From positions 1-64,000 of the forward strand of contig JAGMBO010000022.1 in NCBI GenBank assembly GCA_023129715.1: 64,000 nt of DNA. The letters are read 5' to 3'. Position numbers and translations under genes: made by a program. Positions 36,589-45,549 of this stretch are shown one piece after another. Under the pieces are notes generated by a model, which saw nothing but the letters and a program-made list of their open reading frames with translations, searched no databases and was not told the DNA's origin. The stretch is from Candidatus Eiseniibacteriota bacterium. Its GTDB lineage: Bacteria > Eisenbacteria > RBG-16-71-46 > CAIMUX01 > WJJG01. Position 1 is the first letter of the stretch; each line of letters begins with the position of its first letter.

Positions 36589-37590
36589 ATGGCTACTGCT
36601 GATTCACCGCCCAACGCACCGGGACCTGCGCCCCGGACCGACGACTGGACCGGCCGGCGCGTGCTCGTCACCGGCGGCGCGGGCTTCATCGGCTCGCACT
36701 TGGTCGACCGCCTGGTCGCCGGGGGAGCCGAGGTGCGCGTGCTCGACAATCTCCAGGCGGGAAATGAGAAAAACCTGAGCCAGGTGCGCGCGACGATCGA
36801 TCTGCGCATCGCCGACCTGCGCGATCCTCAGGCGGTCAGCGATGCCGTCCGGGGATGTGAGGTGCTCTTCCACATCGGCGCCAATGCGTCGGTGCCCGCC
36901 TCGGTCGACGATCGCGACTACGACTTCACGACCAATACGCTCGGCACCTATCACCTCGCCGATGCCGCCATCCGCCATGGCGCCCGCCGCATCGTGCATG
37001 CCTCGACCGCGGCCGTTTACGGCCCGCCGCAATACACGCCGGTTGACGAGGCGCATCCGCTCAATCCGATTTCGCCCTACGGGGGCTCGAAGCTGGCCGC
37101 CGAGCGGCTGCTAGCCGCCTACGCGCAGACCTTCGACTTCGAATTCGCCGCCGTGCGTATCTTCAACACGTACGGGCCGCGGCAACCACGCTACGTCGCC
37201 TACGACCTGATGATGAAGCTCACGCGCGACCCGCAGCACCTCGAAGTGCTCGGCACGGGAGAGCAGAAGCGCGACTACTGCTACATCTCGGATACAGTAA
37301 GCGCGCTCCTGCTGGCCGGCGAGATCCCGGCCGCCCAGCCCGAGGTGATAAACGTCTCGGGCGGGCGCACGATCACGATCCGTGAGCTCGTCGACTTGAT
37401 CCTACAAACCCTCGGACTCGACCAGACCGAAGTCGTCTATGGACTTCCCTCCTGGAAGGGAGATATCGAGGTACTCTCGGGCGATATCACCAAGCTGCGC
37501 GGTCTCGGTTGGCAACCGACCGTTCCGCTCGAGGAAGGTCTGCGCCGGATGGCAATCGACTTGGGCGTGCTGCCCCGGGAGAGATCATGA
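36589..37590 (+). CDS. NAD-dependent sugar-nucleotide epimerase/dehydratase
   Basis: The 333-residue protein is an extended short-chain dehydrogenase: Rossmann motif VTGGAGFIGSHL (27-38), VLFHIGANASVPASVDD, HASTAAVYG and SPYGGSKLAAE, with the catalytic Tyr and Lys of YxxxK. FNTYGPRQ and GEQKRDYCYISD follow. The closest functional class is UDP-glucose 4-epimerase-like, but other NDP-sugar epimerases and dehydratases share these motifs. The first 20 residues are a Pro-rich extension. The stop overlaps the next glycosyltransferase start (ATGA). It supplies a sugar nucleotide for the adjacent transferases; the identity is unknown. Confidence 0.9.
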   Translation: MATADSPPNAPGPAPRTDDWTGRRVLVTGGAGFIGSHLVDRLVAGGAEVRVLDNLQAGNEKNLSQVRATIDLRIADLRDPQAVSDAVRGCEVLFHIGANASVPASVDDRDYDFTTNTLGTYHLADAAIRHGARRIVHASTAAVYGPPQYTPVDEAHPLNPISPYGGSKLAAERLLAAYAQTFDFEFAAVRIFNTYGPRQPRYVAYDLMMKLTRDPQHLEVLGTGEQKRDYCYISDTVSALLLAGEIPAAQPEVINVSGGRTITIRELVDLILQTLGLDQTEVVYGLPSWKGDIEVLSGDITKLRGLGWQPTVPLEEGLRRMAIDLGVLPRERS

Positions 37591-38993
37591 CCGTTCCGGG
37601 CGGCGTCTTCCGATCCATGCGCGGGCCGGCATCCGCCGGGACGCGGAGTGCTGCGAGGCGCCGGGTGCGCGTCGCCTTGGTCGGCGAGTATCCGATCGCC
37701 GAGGATGCGATCCACGCCGGCGGCATCCAGTCGGTGACTCATGGATTAGCGCACGCCCTCGCCCGCCGGGATGACATTGAATGCCACGTCGTCTGCGCCA
37801 CGGCGGGCGTCAATGAGCTCGAGCGGCAGGTCGGGCCGCTGACGGTCCACTTCGTCCGCCGCACCGCCCTGCCGCGTCTGGCGACCAATCGGCTGCACGA
37901 TGTGCCCCGGCTCGTGCAGCTCATCCGCTACCTCGAACCTGACGTCGTCCATGGCCAGGGACAGGATCGGCATGGGTTGGCAGCGGTCCGCTCGGGCTTT
38001 CCCACGGTCGTGACCCCGCATGGGGTGATCTTCGTCGAGAGCCGGCTGCTTCGGCGCCACGCCCTCGATGCCGTCGGCGGACTGAAGAAGTACCTGCTCG
38101 ACCGCACCGAACGCGAGGTCTTCGATCGGGCAAAGGACATGATTATCATCTCGCCCTACCTGCCGCGCATCTATGGCCGCATGCTGAGCGCGCGTCCACA
38201 CTTGATCGAGAACCCGATCAACGAGGCCTTCTTCTCGCTCGAGCGGGCGCCCGAACCGGGCCGCCTGCTCTTCGCCGGCACGGTCGTCCCGCGCAAGCGG
38301 GTCGAGGATCTCGTCTATGCCGTGGCCGCGCTGCGGAGATCTGCGATCTCGGCCTCCAGCCCCCTCGCGCCGGGGAGCATTCCCGGCGCTCCCGCGGGGC
38401 TGGGAAGCGCCGCGACCGCGACCGCGGGTGCACCGGGCGTCCCGGCACGCGGTGCAGGGGATCTGGCGGGCGCCTCGGGCAGCGGCGTTCGTCAGCCCGA
38501 TTGGTTCCCCCGGCTGCAGCTGCGGATCGCCGGCCCGCTCGTCGACCGCGACAGCGAGGCGCGGGTGCGCGGTGCGATCGCCGAGCAACGCTTGGAGCAA
38601 TCGGTCACCTTGCTCGGTGCGGTCAGTCAGACCGAGCTCTACGAGGAGTACCGCCGCGCGCAGGTGCTCGTGCTCGCTTCCCGCGAAGAAACCTCTCCGC
38701 AAATCATCGCCCAGGCGATGGCCTGTGGCCTGCCGATCGTGGCGTCCCGGGCGGGTGGGGTCCCCGACATGGTGCGCGATGGTGAGGAGGCGCTGCTCTT
38801 CCCCATCGGCAACATCGACACCTGTGCCGCCCAGATCCGCCGCCTGCTCGATGAGACCGGCTTCCGCGAGGCGATGGGTTACCGCATCCGCGAGGCGGCG
38901 GGGCGGCGCTTCCATCCCGACGCGGTGGCGGAGCAGACGGTCGGGGTGTATCGAGAGATGCTGGGTGGTGACCATCCCCTGACGACCGGATAG
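37587..38993 (+). CDS. Glycosyltransferase, GT4 family
   Basis: The 468-residue GT-B enzyme has VRVALVGEYPIAEDAIHAGG near the start, VTPHGVIFVESRLL, LLFAGTVVPRKRVEDLV and ASREETSPQIIAQAMACGLP, the GT4 donor-site segment with the conserved glutamates. About 50 residues of Ala/Gly/Pro/Ser-rich sequence (about 252-304) interrupt the second Rossmann half between strand segments. This insert is absent from ordinary GT4 proteins and resembles inserts in other genes here. The ATG overlaps the epimerase stop, with GGGAGAG upstream. Confidence 0.88.
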   Translation: MTVPGGVFRSMRGPASAGTRSAARRRVRVALVGEYPIAEDAIHAGGIQSVTHGLAHALARRDDIECHVVCATAGVNELERQVGPLTVHFVRRTALPRLATNRLHDVPRLVQLIRYLEPDVVHGQGQDRHGLAAVRSGFPTVVTPHGVIFVESRLLRRHALDAVGGLKKYLLDRTEREVFDRAKDMIIISPYLPRIYGRMLSARPHLIENPINEAFFSLERAPEPGRLLFAGTVVPRKRVEDLVYAVAALRRSAISASSPLAPGSIPGAPAGLGSAATATAGAPGVPARGAGDLAGASGSGVRQPDWFPRLQLRIAGPLVDRDSEARVRGAIAEQRLEQSVTLLGAVSQTELYEEYRRAQVLVLASREETSPQIIAQAMACGLPIVASRAGGVPDMVRDGEEALLFPIGNIDTCAAQIRRLLDETGFREAMGYRIREAAGRRFHPDAVAEQTVGVYREMLGGDHPLTTG

Positions 38994-39164
38994 GCGGAGG
39001 CTATTTCGTCCTGCTGCGCGCGCGCCGCAACGACGCCTCACCAGATCCACGCGTACTAGATCCGAATCGGCGGTTCGAGGGCTGTTTTGCAGCCATACCC
39101 TCTGATTCGACTCCCCTGCATCACTTCAGAGCGCCTGCCACACTCCAACCGGCAAGAAAGGAAA

Positions 39165-39200
39165 CGGCAAGTCGATGTCACACGGCAAATCGATGTCACG
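39165..39200 (+). repeat. Two 18-bp tandem repeats
   Basis: CGGCAAGTCGATGTCACA and CGGCAAATCGATGTCACG (39165-39182, 39183-39200) lie in the convergent gap before the DxD-protein gene end. Each contains an ATG, and the second is in frame with the first. Confidence 0.8.
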
Positions 39201-39237
39201 CGGGGGCTATGGAGGAACTATGAAGGGGCTACGGTGA
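39175..39237 (+). other. Possible 20-residue microprotein
   Basis: An ATG preceded by AAAGGAAACGGCAAGTCG opens a 20-codon Gly/Met/Arg-rich frame (MSHGKSMSRGGYGGTMKGLR). It is built partly from the 18-bp repeat. It may be chance. Confidence 0.2.
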
Positions 39238-39239
39238 GG

Positions 39240-40232
39240 CTACGGTTGCCACTCCCTCAACCAGGCGATCCGATCCTCCGGCCCCGTCAGCTCATCGGGC
39301 CAGTTCGATCCCAGCTTCTTGAACGAGCCGAGGAGACGCACGGTCACGACCCCCGCTAGCGACGTGTACGCCTGATCAGCCCCGTAGAGCCGCTCGAAAA
39401 AGATCGGATAGTTGTACGCGCCAGAGAACTCGACGAGCGCCTCGCGGCCCAGCCGATGTAGCACCGCGCTCGTCAGTGCCGTCTGATGCAGAAAGGTCCG
39501 CCGATCACCGCTCTCCTTGCACATCGCAACCAGCACGCTGTCACGGGCCAGGATGGCGAAGTCCTCCGCCCACTGGCGCAGGATGCCCTTCTCCGGGCGA
39601 ACGGCGAGGTGCCCGCAATGGAAGTAGGCGCGGATCTTCTGGTGATCGGTGGGCGTCACCATCGGGAAGAGGATCTCGTCGGAGAGCGACAGCAATTCGT
39701 AGATGCGGCTCCAGAATGCATCCGGCGGAGCGTCACAGGAGCTTCCCGAGCGATTGTGCATGACCGGGCAGTAGGCCAGGGCGATCTCCGGGGCGAGGTC
39801 GAATTCCCACGGCTCGCCTAAGAGAACCGTGTCGCAGTCGAGCCAGACGAGGATCTCCGCCCGGCCGGTGGCCGGAGTCCCGGCGGCGTCGCCGGTTCCA
39901 CCGGTGACCCGAGTCCCGGTCTGCTCCCCGGATCCATCCACCGCCCGCGGCCCCGCAAGGTCCTCCTCGGCCTGAGCCGCCGCGAAGGGCTTGCCGCCAT
40001 AGAAGAACCAACGGGCGAACTCAGGCGTCCGGCTGGTCCGCAGCTCCACGCCCACCGACCCGAGCCGGACAACGATCTCCGTATCGACGGAGGCGACGCC
40101 CTCCGGCAGGTAGACGACGACCGGGGCCTCCTGCCACTGCCCGCCGAAGGCCCGCAGGCTTTCCGCCAGACGATGGGCGGCCATCAACTGACCTGGATTC
40201 TCGGCGTAGGTGGCGACGATGGCCTTCGGCAT
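39240..40232 (-). CDS. Putative GT-A-like protein with DxD motif
   Basis: The product is 330 residues with no signal peptide. The N-terminus (MPKAIVATYAENPGQLMAAH) and the acidic motif WLDCDTVLLGEPW (Asp132, Asp134) recall metal-dependent GT-A glycosyltransferases of the GT8 or related type. FHCGHLAVRPEKG and FLHQTALTSAVLHRL resemble later parts of such folds. A Gly/Thr-rich insert of about 30 residues (about 93-124) precedes the DxD strand. The start at 40232 has GGGAGGACCC upstream. It converges on the GT4 gene and probably belongs to the same glycan locus. Family placement is moderate. Confidence 0.65.
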   Translation of the reverse strand: MPKAIVATYAENPGQLMAAHRLAESLRAFGGQWQEAPVVVYLPEGVASVDTEIVVRLGSVGVELRTSRTPEFARWFFYGGKPFAAAQAEEDLAGPRAVDGSGEQTGTRVTGGTGDAAGTPATGRAEILVWLDCDTVLLGEPWEFDLAPEIALAYCPVMHNRSGSSCDAPPDAFWSRIYELLSLSDEILFPMVTPTDHQKIRAYFHCGHLAVRPEKGILRQWAEDFAILARDSVLVAMCKESGDRRTFLHQTALTSAVLHRLGREALVEFSGAYNYPIFFERLYGADQAYTSLAGVVTVRLLGSFKKLGSNWPDELTGPEDRIAWLREWQP

Positions 40233-40591
40233 GGGTCCTCCCGAGTCGTGGTCTCGCGTGTGGCGGGTTCCCGGTTCCGGGCAGGGGGGCGTGCAGAGTG
40301 TAGTCGGGTGTGGGCGGATGGCCAAGCCCTGCCCTCGCCCTGTGTGCCCTGCCCTCGCCAACCGCCAAGGATCGCCGGGGTAATGGCCGCCCCCTCATCC
40401 GCCGATAGATTCGATAGGCCGGTTGTGGACCGAGTGTGCGGCCAGCCGGCGAGCCAACTAACGTATGATCAATGAGTTAGGAGGCGGTTGACGGACCCGG
40501 GGTCCAACGAAAGGCCATCTGGCGGCAGCCCCGTCCGAAGGAGCCCCCCCGTGCCGAATCCTTGACCCACAAGCTGAGGGCAACGGAAACC
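40233..40591. other. Divergent gap with cysK leader
   Basis: This is a 359-base region between the DxD-protein gene and cysK. TATGAT (40464-40469) is a good -10 for cysK without a clear -35. The leader after it is about 120 bases and contains GGACCCGGGGTCC (about 40493-40505), a palindrome. I could not match it to a known riboswitch. No gene seen. Confidence 0.45.
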
Positions 40592-41494
40592 ATGAGCTAC
40601 TGCGCGGATGTCCTGGACCTGGTCGGCAACACCCCTCTCATCAAGCTGACCCGCATCACCGATATGTCCCTCTTCGCCAAGGCGGAGTTCCTCAACCCGG
40701 GGGGCAGCATCAAGGACCGTGTCGCCAAACACATCATCTTCGAGGCGGAGAGGCTTGGCGAACTCAAGCCCGGCGTGCTGATCGTCGAGGCGACCACCGG
40801 CAACACCGGAATCGGCATCGCCTTCGTCGGGATCCAGAAGGGCCATCCGGTCAAGATCGTCATGCCCGAGAACATGAGCGAGGAACGTAAGAAGATTATC
40901 AAGGCGCTCGGCGCCGAGTTGATCCTCACCCCCGCCAAGAAGGGTGTCAACGAAGCGATCAGGCTCGCAAACGAGATCGCCGAGAAGGAGCATGGCTGGC
41001 AGCTGAGGCAATTCGACAATCCGCTCAATCCCGAGACCCACTACCTCTTCACCGGCCGTGAGATCTGGGAGCGGTTGGAGGGGAAGGTCCACGCATTCGT
41101 CGCCGGTGTCGGTAGCGGCGGGACGATCGGGGGCGTCTCGAGGTTCCTGAAAGAGCGCGATCCGAGTGTGCGCATCATCGCCGTCGAGCCGAAGCAGACT
41201 GCCGCCCTCCTGCGTCAAGAACCGGGGCTGCATGCGATCCAGGGCATCGGAGATGGATTCGTTCCCGCATGCCTCGACACGAAACTCATCGATGACCTGA
41301 TCACTGTCAGCGACGAGGACGCGATCAAGACCACGCGCCAACTGGCCAGCACGCAGGGGCTGCTCGTGGGCACCTCTTCAGGCGCTAATGTGTGGGCGGC
41401 GAGCTTTGTCGCCCGAGCCCTCGGGCCGACCTACAATGTCGTCACGGTGCTCCCCGACCGGGCAGAGCGCTATTTCAGTACGGCGCTGATCTGA
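40592..41494 (+). CDS. cysK: Cysteine synthase (PLP-dependent)
   Basis: The 300-residue fold-type II PLP enzyme has VGNTPLIKL, NPGGSIKDRVA (Lys41, Schiff base), TTGNTGIGIAFVG, GVGSGGTIGGVSRFL (phosphate loop) and GTSSGANVWAA. It makes cysteine from O-acetylserine and sulfide, or an O-phosphoserine/CysM-type variant of that reaction. Length is normal. The ATG at 40592 follows GAGGGCAACGGAAACC. It ends 196 bases before a converging lipoprotein gene, with a perfect hairpin between them. The CysK versus CysM choice is not certain. Confidence 0.92.
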   Translation: MSYCADVLDLVGNTPLIKLTRITDMSLFAKAEFLNPGGSIKDRVAKHIIFEAERLGELKPGVLIVEATTGNTGIGIAFVGIQKGHPVKIVMPENMSEERKKIIKALGAELILTPAKKGVNEAIRLANEIAEKEHGWQLRQFDNPLNPETHYLFTGREIWERLEGKVHAFVAGVGSGGTIGGVSRFLKERDPSVRIIAVEPKQTAALLRQEPGLHAIQGIGDGFVPACLDTKLIDDLITVSDEDAIKTTRQLASTQGLLVGTSSGANVWAASFVARALGPTYNVVTVLPDRAERYFSTALI

Positions 41495-41610
41495 GGCGCA
41501 CGCCGGTCCGCAGCAAGCCCCCGACCTGCTCTCCTCGCCCCGCGTCCCGGGGGAAGGCACGAGCCTCTCAAGCCACCGGCCCTTCTACCGACTGGCCCTT
41601 CGAACGCACG

Positions 41611-41636
41611 CGGGCCGCGGGGAAACCCGCGGCCCG
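41611..41636. terminator. Bidirectional terminator-like hairpin
   Basis: CGGGCCGCGGG (41611-41621), loop GAAA, CCCGCGGCCCG (41626-41636) is a perfect 11-bp stem with a GNRA-type tetraloop. It lies between the converging cysK and lipoprotein genes. No T-run follows on either side, so termination is inferred from position and stability. Confidence 0.7.
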
Positions 41637-41690
41637 ACGGCTTGGATCTGCATGTGCCTTCCGCACGATTCCACGGACGGCGTGGGAAGC

Positions 41691-42833
41691 CTAATCGAGT
41701 ACGCCCGAGTACCTCCGTGCCCCCCGCGTCCAGACCGAACGGCTGGTCAACGTGCGGGGCACATCGGCCATCCCGATGATCGGCCGGGCCATCGCGCTCA
41801 TGCGGGTGGCGAGTGGGATCTCGATGTCCTCGAGCAACTCGATCAGATCGGCGAAGATCTCATCGGCCGGAACCCACTCATCCTGGACGACGATGTAGAC
41901 CATCATCGTGTCGGTGCCACATCCGGTGGCGGCGATCTCCGCCTGCTGGTGACCATTGATCGTGATGTGGCCATCGAGACAGTCTTCGGCGCTGGGCGTC
42001 ATCTGCAGGTAAATGCCCAGGTCGGGATTCTGCGCCGAACCGGTCCAGATACTCGCCGTGATCGTCGTGTCAGGCGCGAAATCGACATCGACGAGATAAT
42101 TGACGGTCTCGTTCTCGTAGTTGTACCAGCCCGACATGTCCATGCCCTCATCGAGGTCCATGGTCATCTCCATGGAATACTCGAGCGCGCAGACATTGCC
42201 CGAGATGTCGAAGTCGAGGGTCAAGTCCTCGACGAGTTCATCGCTGCCCTCGGGGGCGAGCTGCGCAGTGACCTCCAAGCTGACGCTCATCGCCATGTTG
42301 TCGCCCGTGGTCGTCTCGTTGATCGATGCGTCCATCTCGAGTGTTACGTCGATGGCGCCGCCGGTGGTGTCGATGTCGACGGTGATGTCATCGACGAGCA
42401 GGTAGCCTTCGAGGTCATTGCCGAGTGTGTCGACGCCCTCGAGGATGACCTTGATGGCATCGGTCGGAACCACGTGGTAATGCTTGACTCCGTAACCGTC
42501 GGACCCGTTGCCGCTTTCATCAACCCACGTTCCATAGTACCCCGAGATCGGATCCCCCTCGACGATGGGCATCAGGATGTTCTCCGAGAAGTAGTCGAGG
42601 ATATCTTCATTCGCCTCCGGATCGAGGAGATAGCCTGCGGTACAGTCGATCGCCTCCTCATCGATCCCGGCGACGAGCGCTTCGAGTTCATCCTGCACCT
42701 GTTCCGGCGTCAGCGGGTCGGGGTCGCCGTTGTTGCCATTGCTATTTGTGGATGAGTCGTCGTCGCAGCCGATCATAACGATGGCAAGCACGAAGACCAA
42801 AACCGTCACGTACTTGGCCGTGAGCATCCGCAT
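41691..42833 (-). CDS. Acidic lipoprotein of unknown function
   Basis: The 380-residue product has a lipoprotein signal ending VMIGC (Cys23), then an Asn/Ser/Asp linker (DDDSSTNSNGNNGD). The mature part is strongly acidic and beta-rich, with repeated strands such as DLEGYLLVDDITVDID and a pair DFDISGNVCALEYSMEM. No known domain recognised. The start is the ATG after GAGGAGGTACCACT. The C-terminal 35 residues lose the acidic bias (RSVWTRGARRYSG), which may reflect a late stop codon change. Probably outer-membrane or periplasm facing. Confidence 0.75.
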   Translation of the reverse strand: MRMLTAKYVTVLVFVLAIVMIGCDDDSSTNSNGNNGDPDPLTPEQVQDELEALVAGIDEEAIDCTAGYLLDPEANEDILDYFSENILMPIVEGDPISGYYGTWVDESGNGSDGYGVKHYHVVPTDAIKVILEGVDTLGNDLEGYLLVDDITVDIDTTGGAIDVTLEMDASINETTTGDNMAMSVSLEVTAQLAPEGSDELVEDLTLDFDISGNVCALEYSMEMTMDLDEGMDMSGWYNYENETVNYLVDVDFAPDTTITASIWTGSAQNPDLGIYLQMTPSAEDCLDGHITINGHQQAEIAATGCGTDTMMVYIVVQDEWVPADEIFADLIELLEDIEIPLATRMSAMARPIIGMADVPRTLTSRSVWTRGARRYSGVLD

Positions 42834-43003
42834 AGTGGTACCTCCTCGCAGCGAACCCGTTGGGGCCCGACCAATGGACTCGGGGAGTACGCCTCCCCGG
42901 GATAGACTCGCGTGGGGAAGAACCTACCACGGTGCGCAGGTCTGCGCAAAGCAAACAGGCTATCTATCTCCAGCTACCGGCCTCGGGCCGGGCACTGTCT
43001 CCC

Positions 43004-44215
43004 CTAGCGCGTTCTGGCCGCCATCGCCCGCGCCAGGCCCGTGAGCAGCGCCGCGTGTTCCTCGGTCGACGCGGCCTCGAAGCTGCGGGTCACATAGGCG
43101 AACATCTCATCGGCCGCTCGGGCACACTGGTCGGCAAACGCGGCATCGAGGCCGCGAAACGCCTGGTCGCTCAGCGCCAGCAACGACAGCGACATGCCGT
43201 ATTCGTAGGCGGCATTGCCGTGCGGATCGGGCAGCCCGCGCAATCGGCCGTACGATCGCATCTGGGAGAGAACGTACTCGCTGTGCCGGCGGCAGGCCGA
43301 CAAGAGGTCCGCCCGGCCGGTCAACAGACTGTACTCGAGCGCCCCGACCTGCATCTCACTCGCGTACTTCCAATCGACCGGCTGCCACCCCTTCCAGCCT
43401 GCATCCGTCCATTCGAGCAGACGCACCCACGTGCCGCTCGTTGCATCGAAGAAGCCCCGCTCTGTGGGGGGGCGCAACGATTGGGTCACCAGGCGATCGA
43501 GAGCCTGCGCCGCCGCTCCGATGCGGCCCCGCGCGCCAAGCCCTGAACCACCGGTGCCGCAGTGGAGGGCGAGGGACCAGAGTGTCGCGCCGATTTCATA
43601 GGATCCCTTGAACGGGCCCTGCGATTGGAGAACTCCCTGCCGGTCGACCGATCGATAGGCGAAGAAGGCGTCATGGGCTTTGGCATTGTGCTCATAGAGA
43701 TCGACGCCTGCCGGATTCGTCGCGATCATGAAGCCCCAGGCGGCTTGCTGACACTCCCGAATCGCAGCATGGCGCGCAGGTCGCGACGCATCATGCGCAC
43801 CCATTGCAGTGGAACTGGAATCGAGCCGTAGAATCAGCTCACTGGCGATCAGAAACCAATGCTGATGCACCTCGAAGAAGTGTTGGTTCTCGGGACCAGT
43901 CCAGTTGAGGCCCCCGTGCGCCTCCATGCGCTGTGCGATCACCCACTCGAGATCGCACAGCGCCGAGATCCCGTAGACGTCGTCGCCTGTGACCTGCCCG
44001 GCGTGTGCCAAGGCGATCTCGGCTTTCAGGCGGGCCTGGACTTCCGACGGCAGGTCATAGGCGCCATCGGGATGTTGCCGAGACAAGAATGGGGCGGCAT
44101 AGATGCGGATCATCTCTTCGCCGGTGGTCGCGGCGCTCTGCAGGGAAACCCCGCAGAATCCCGACAGCACGACCAGGCAAGCCAGGAACACCCGGCAAGT
44201 CGGCGCTGACGTCAC
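43004..44215 (-). CDS. Secreted protein, possible alpha/alpha-toroid fold
   Basis: The 403-residue protein begins from GTG at 44215, with GGGGGGATGA directly upstream. It has a signal peptide (VFLACLVVLSGFCGVSLQSAA, about 9-29). The mature part is helical with recurrent Trp/Tyr/His segments (GLNWTGPENQHFFEVHQHWF, YASEMQVGALEYSLLTGRAD). This recalls six-hairpin glycosidase or lyase toroids, but no catalytic signature was confirmed. The end of the gene is 170 bases from the acidic lipoprotein start. Function unknown; a carbohydrate-active role is only a possibility. Confidence 0.6.
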   Translation of the reverse strand: MTSAPTCRVFLACLVVLSGFCGVSLQSAATTGEEMIRIYAAPFLSRQHPDGAYDLPSEVQARLKAEIALAHAGQVTGDDVYGISALCDLEWVIAQRMEAHGGLNWTGPENQHFFEVHQHWFLIASELILRLDSSSTAMGAHDASRPARHAAIRECQQAAWGFMIATNPAGVDLYEHNAKAHDAFFAYRSVDRQGVLQSQGPFKGSYEIGATLWSLALHCGTGGSGLGARGRIGAAAQALDRLVTQSLRPPTERGFFDATSGTWVRLLEWTDAGWKGWQPVDWKYASEMQVGALEYSLLTGRADLLSACRRHSEYVLSQMRSYGRLRGLPDPHGNAAYEYGMSLSLLALSDQAFRGLDAAFADQCARAADEMFAYVTRSFEAASTEEHAALLTGLARAMAARTR

Positions 44216-44708
44216 TCATCCCCCCGCCGGCAGCGCCGGTGTAGAATCGTGGATGACTCGGCAGTGCGCAGCATCCTCCCTCGAGTCCGCGGATCCGGGA
44301 AAGATATGCCCCGCGGAAATCCTATCCCGAGAAGGGGTATCGTGGAACCCCTTCCCGTCCGACTTCCTGTCCGACTTCTGTCCGACCTTCCTGTCCGACC
44401 TTTCAGTCCGACCAGCCAGCTCGGTCGGCCACCGGCGACGGGGAGTGCGGCAGCGAGCGCGGCGGAGAGTGCGGCGGCGAGTAACGCTTGGTGCCGGCGC
44501 AGACGCCATTGCCCCTTTGTCCTGCGATTCACCAATGGTAGCCTGTGTCGACAGTGAAATCGCTTGGATCTGTGTCCCGCGGGCCTGGATGAGGGCCCTG
44601 ATGTGGCGTGCCGCCCCACATCGCGGATCGCCCCCGGGAAATCGCAATGAAACAGCGGGGGACTTGGTCGTCGATCGCCAGGTGACATTCGAAGGCCATT
44701 GCACGAGC
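44216..44708. other. Gap with tandem repeats, no gene seen
   Basis: This 493-base divergent region holds the 12-mer repeat listed next and, just after it, a GAGTGCGGCGGC-like stretch (about 44435-44485). An open frame from the left is read through but shows no homology until about 44709. Confidence 0.5.
44351..44411 (+). repeat. Five CTTCCTGTCCGA-type tandem repeats
   Basis: Five units of 11-13 bases (44351-44362, 44363-44374, 44375-44385, 44386-44398, 44399-44411) each end in GTCCGA. Unequal unit length suggests slippage, and the repeat is non-coding. Confidence 0.8.
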
Positions 44709-45434
44709 ATGCAGGAAATCGACAGACTGTTCAGGCACCTGAAGAAGTCCCCGGGCGTGAAGAGCATCTTCAATCCCTGGTACGATCGGGATCCCAAGCA
44801 TGATCGCAATACTCTGGCCTCGCGCATTCGACGCTGCAACTTAAGGTGTTTCCTCGAGCAGCGCGTTGGCCGGGCCCGCTATCTTCTCGTCGGCGAGGCC
44901 CTCGGCTATCAGGGCGGCCACTTCACCGGAATCGCAATGACCTCCGAACGGATCCTCCTTGGCGGTCTGCAGGAGCGGGGCATCTCCCCCGAAGTGGTCT
45001 TCCGCGGCCAGCACCTGCGAACGAGCTCGCCTCAACTGAAGCCGCAGGGATTCACCGAGCCGACCGCTACCGTCGTCTGGGGAAGCATCACCGCGGCGGG
45101 CCGCGATCCCTTCGAGTTCGTTCTCTGGAACATCCTGCCCTGGCATCCATTCGAACGCCGGCGTGGAATGCTCAGCAACCGCACGCCGAGACAGACGGAG
45201 ATCGCAACCGGCTGGCCGGCGATGACCCTCATGCGCGAGATCTTCCCCCAAGCGCAAGTCATTGCTGTCGGCCGCAAGGCGGCGGCGAACCTCGCGGCGC
45301 TGGGCATGGCGCACGCGTGTGTGCGTCACCCCGCCCAGGCGGGGGCCGCGCAGTTCCGGGCTCAGTTTCGCGGGATCGTTGGAAGATCCAAGGCGGCGCC
45401 TCGATACCACCGCCAGCAGCGGGCAACTCGATGA
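44709..45434 (+). CDS. Uracil-DNA glycosylase-family protein
   Basis: About 241 residues from the ATG at 44709. RYLLVGEALGYQGGHFTGIA matches the GEAPGxxG water-activating loop of the UDG superfamily, with Leu in place of Pro. LWNILPWHPF and VGRKAAANLAALGMAHACVRHPAQAGAAQF supply the later motif, with HP before the loop. These enzymes remove uracil or related bases; some members have other roles. The start is weakly supported (no strong ribosome-binding site) and may lie slightly upstream. The stop falls in the first of three 27-bp repeats. Confidence 0.75.
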   Translation: MQEIDRLFRHLKKSPGVKSIFNPWYDRDPKHDRNTLASRIRRCNLRCFLEQRVGRARYLLVGEALGYQGGHFTGIAMTSERILLGGLQERGISPEVVFRGQHLRTSSPQLKPQGFTEPTATVVWGSITAAGRDPFEFVLWNILPWHPFERRRGMLSNRTPRQTEIATGWPAMTLMREIFPQAQVIAVGRKAAANLAALGMAHACVRHPAQAGAAQFRAQFRGIVGRSKAAPRYHRQQRATR

Positions 45435-45503
45435 GAGCGCCGGCAGGCCGCAACTCCATGAAAGCGCCGGCAGGCCGCAACTCGATGAGAGCACCGGCAG
45501 GAT
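45423..45503 (+). repeat. Three 27-bp tandem repeats
   Basis: Units at 45423-45449, 45450-45476 and 45477-45503 share GCAACTCGATGAGAGCGCCG. They begin in the last codons of the UDG-family gene and end 47 bases before the small-Hsp-like start. Each unit carries an ATG. Confidence 0.85.
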
Positions 45504-45549
45504 CGGACTGTGGTTTGCCCTGGCCGGCGAACCGGCACGAGGAGTCGTC

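Noticed and set aside
41652-42755. Plus-strand frame (367 codons) over the acidic lipoprotein
   Set aside because: The opposite strand has a lipoprotein signal and GGAGG; the plus frame has no family match.
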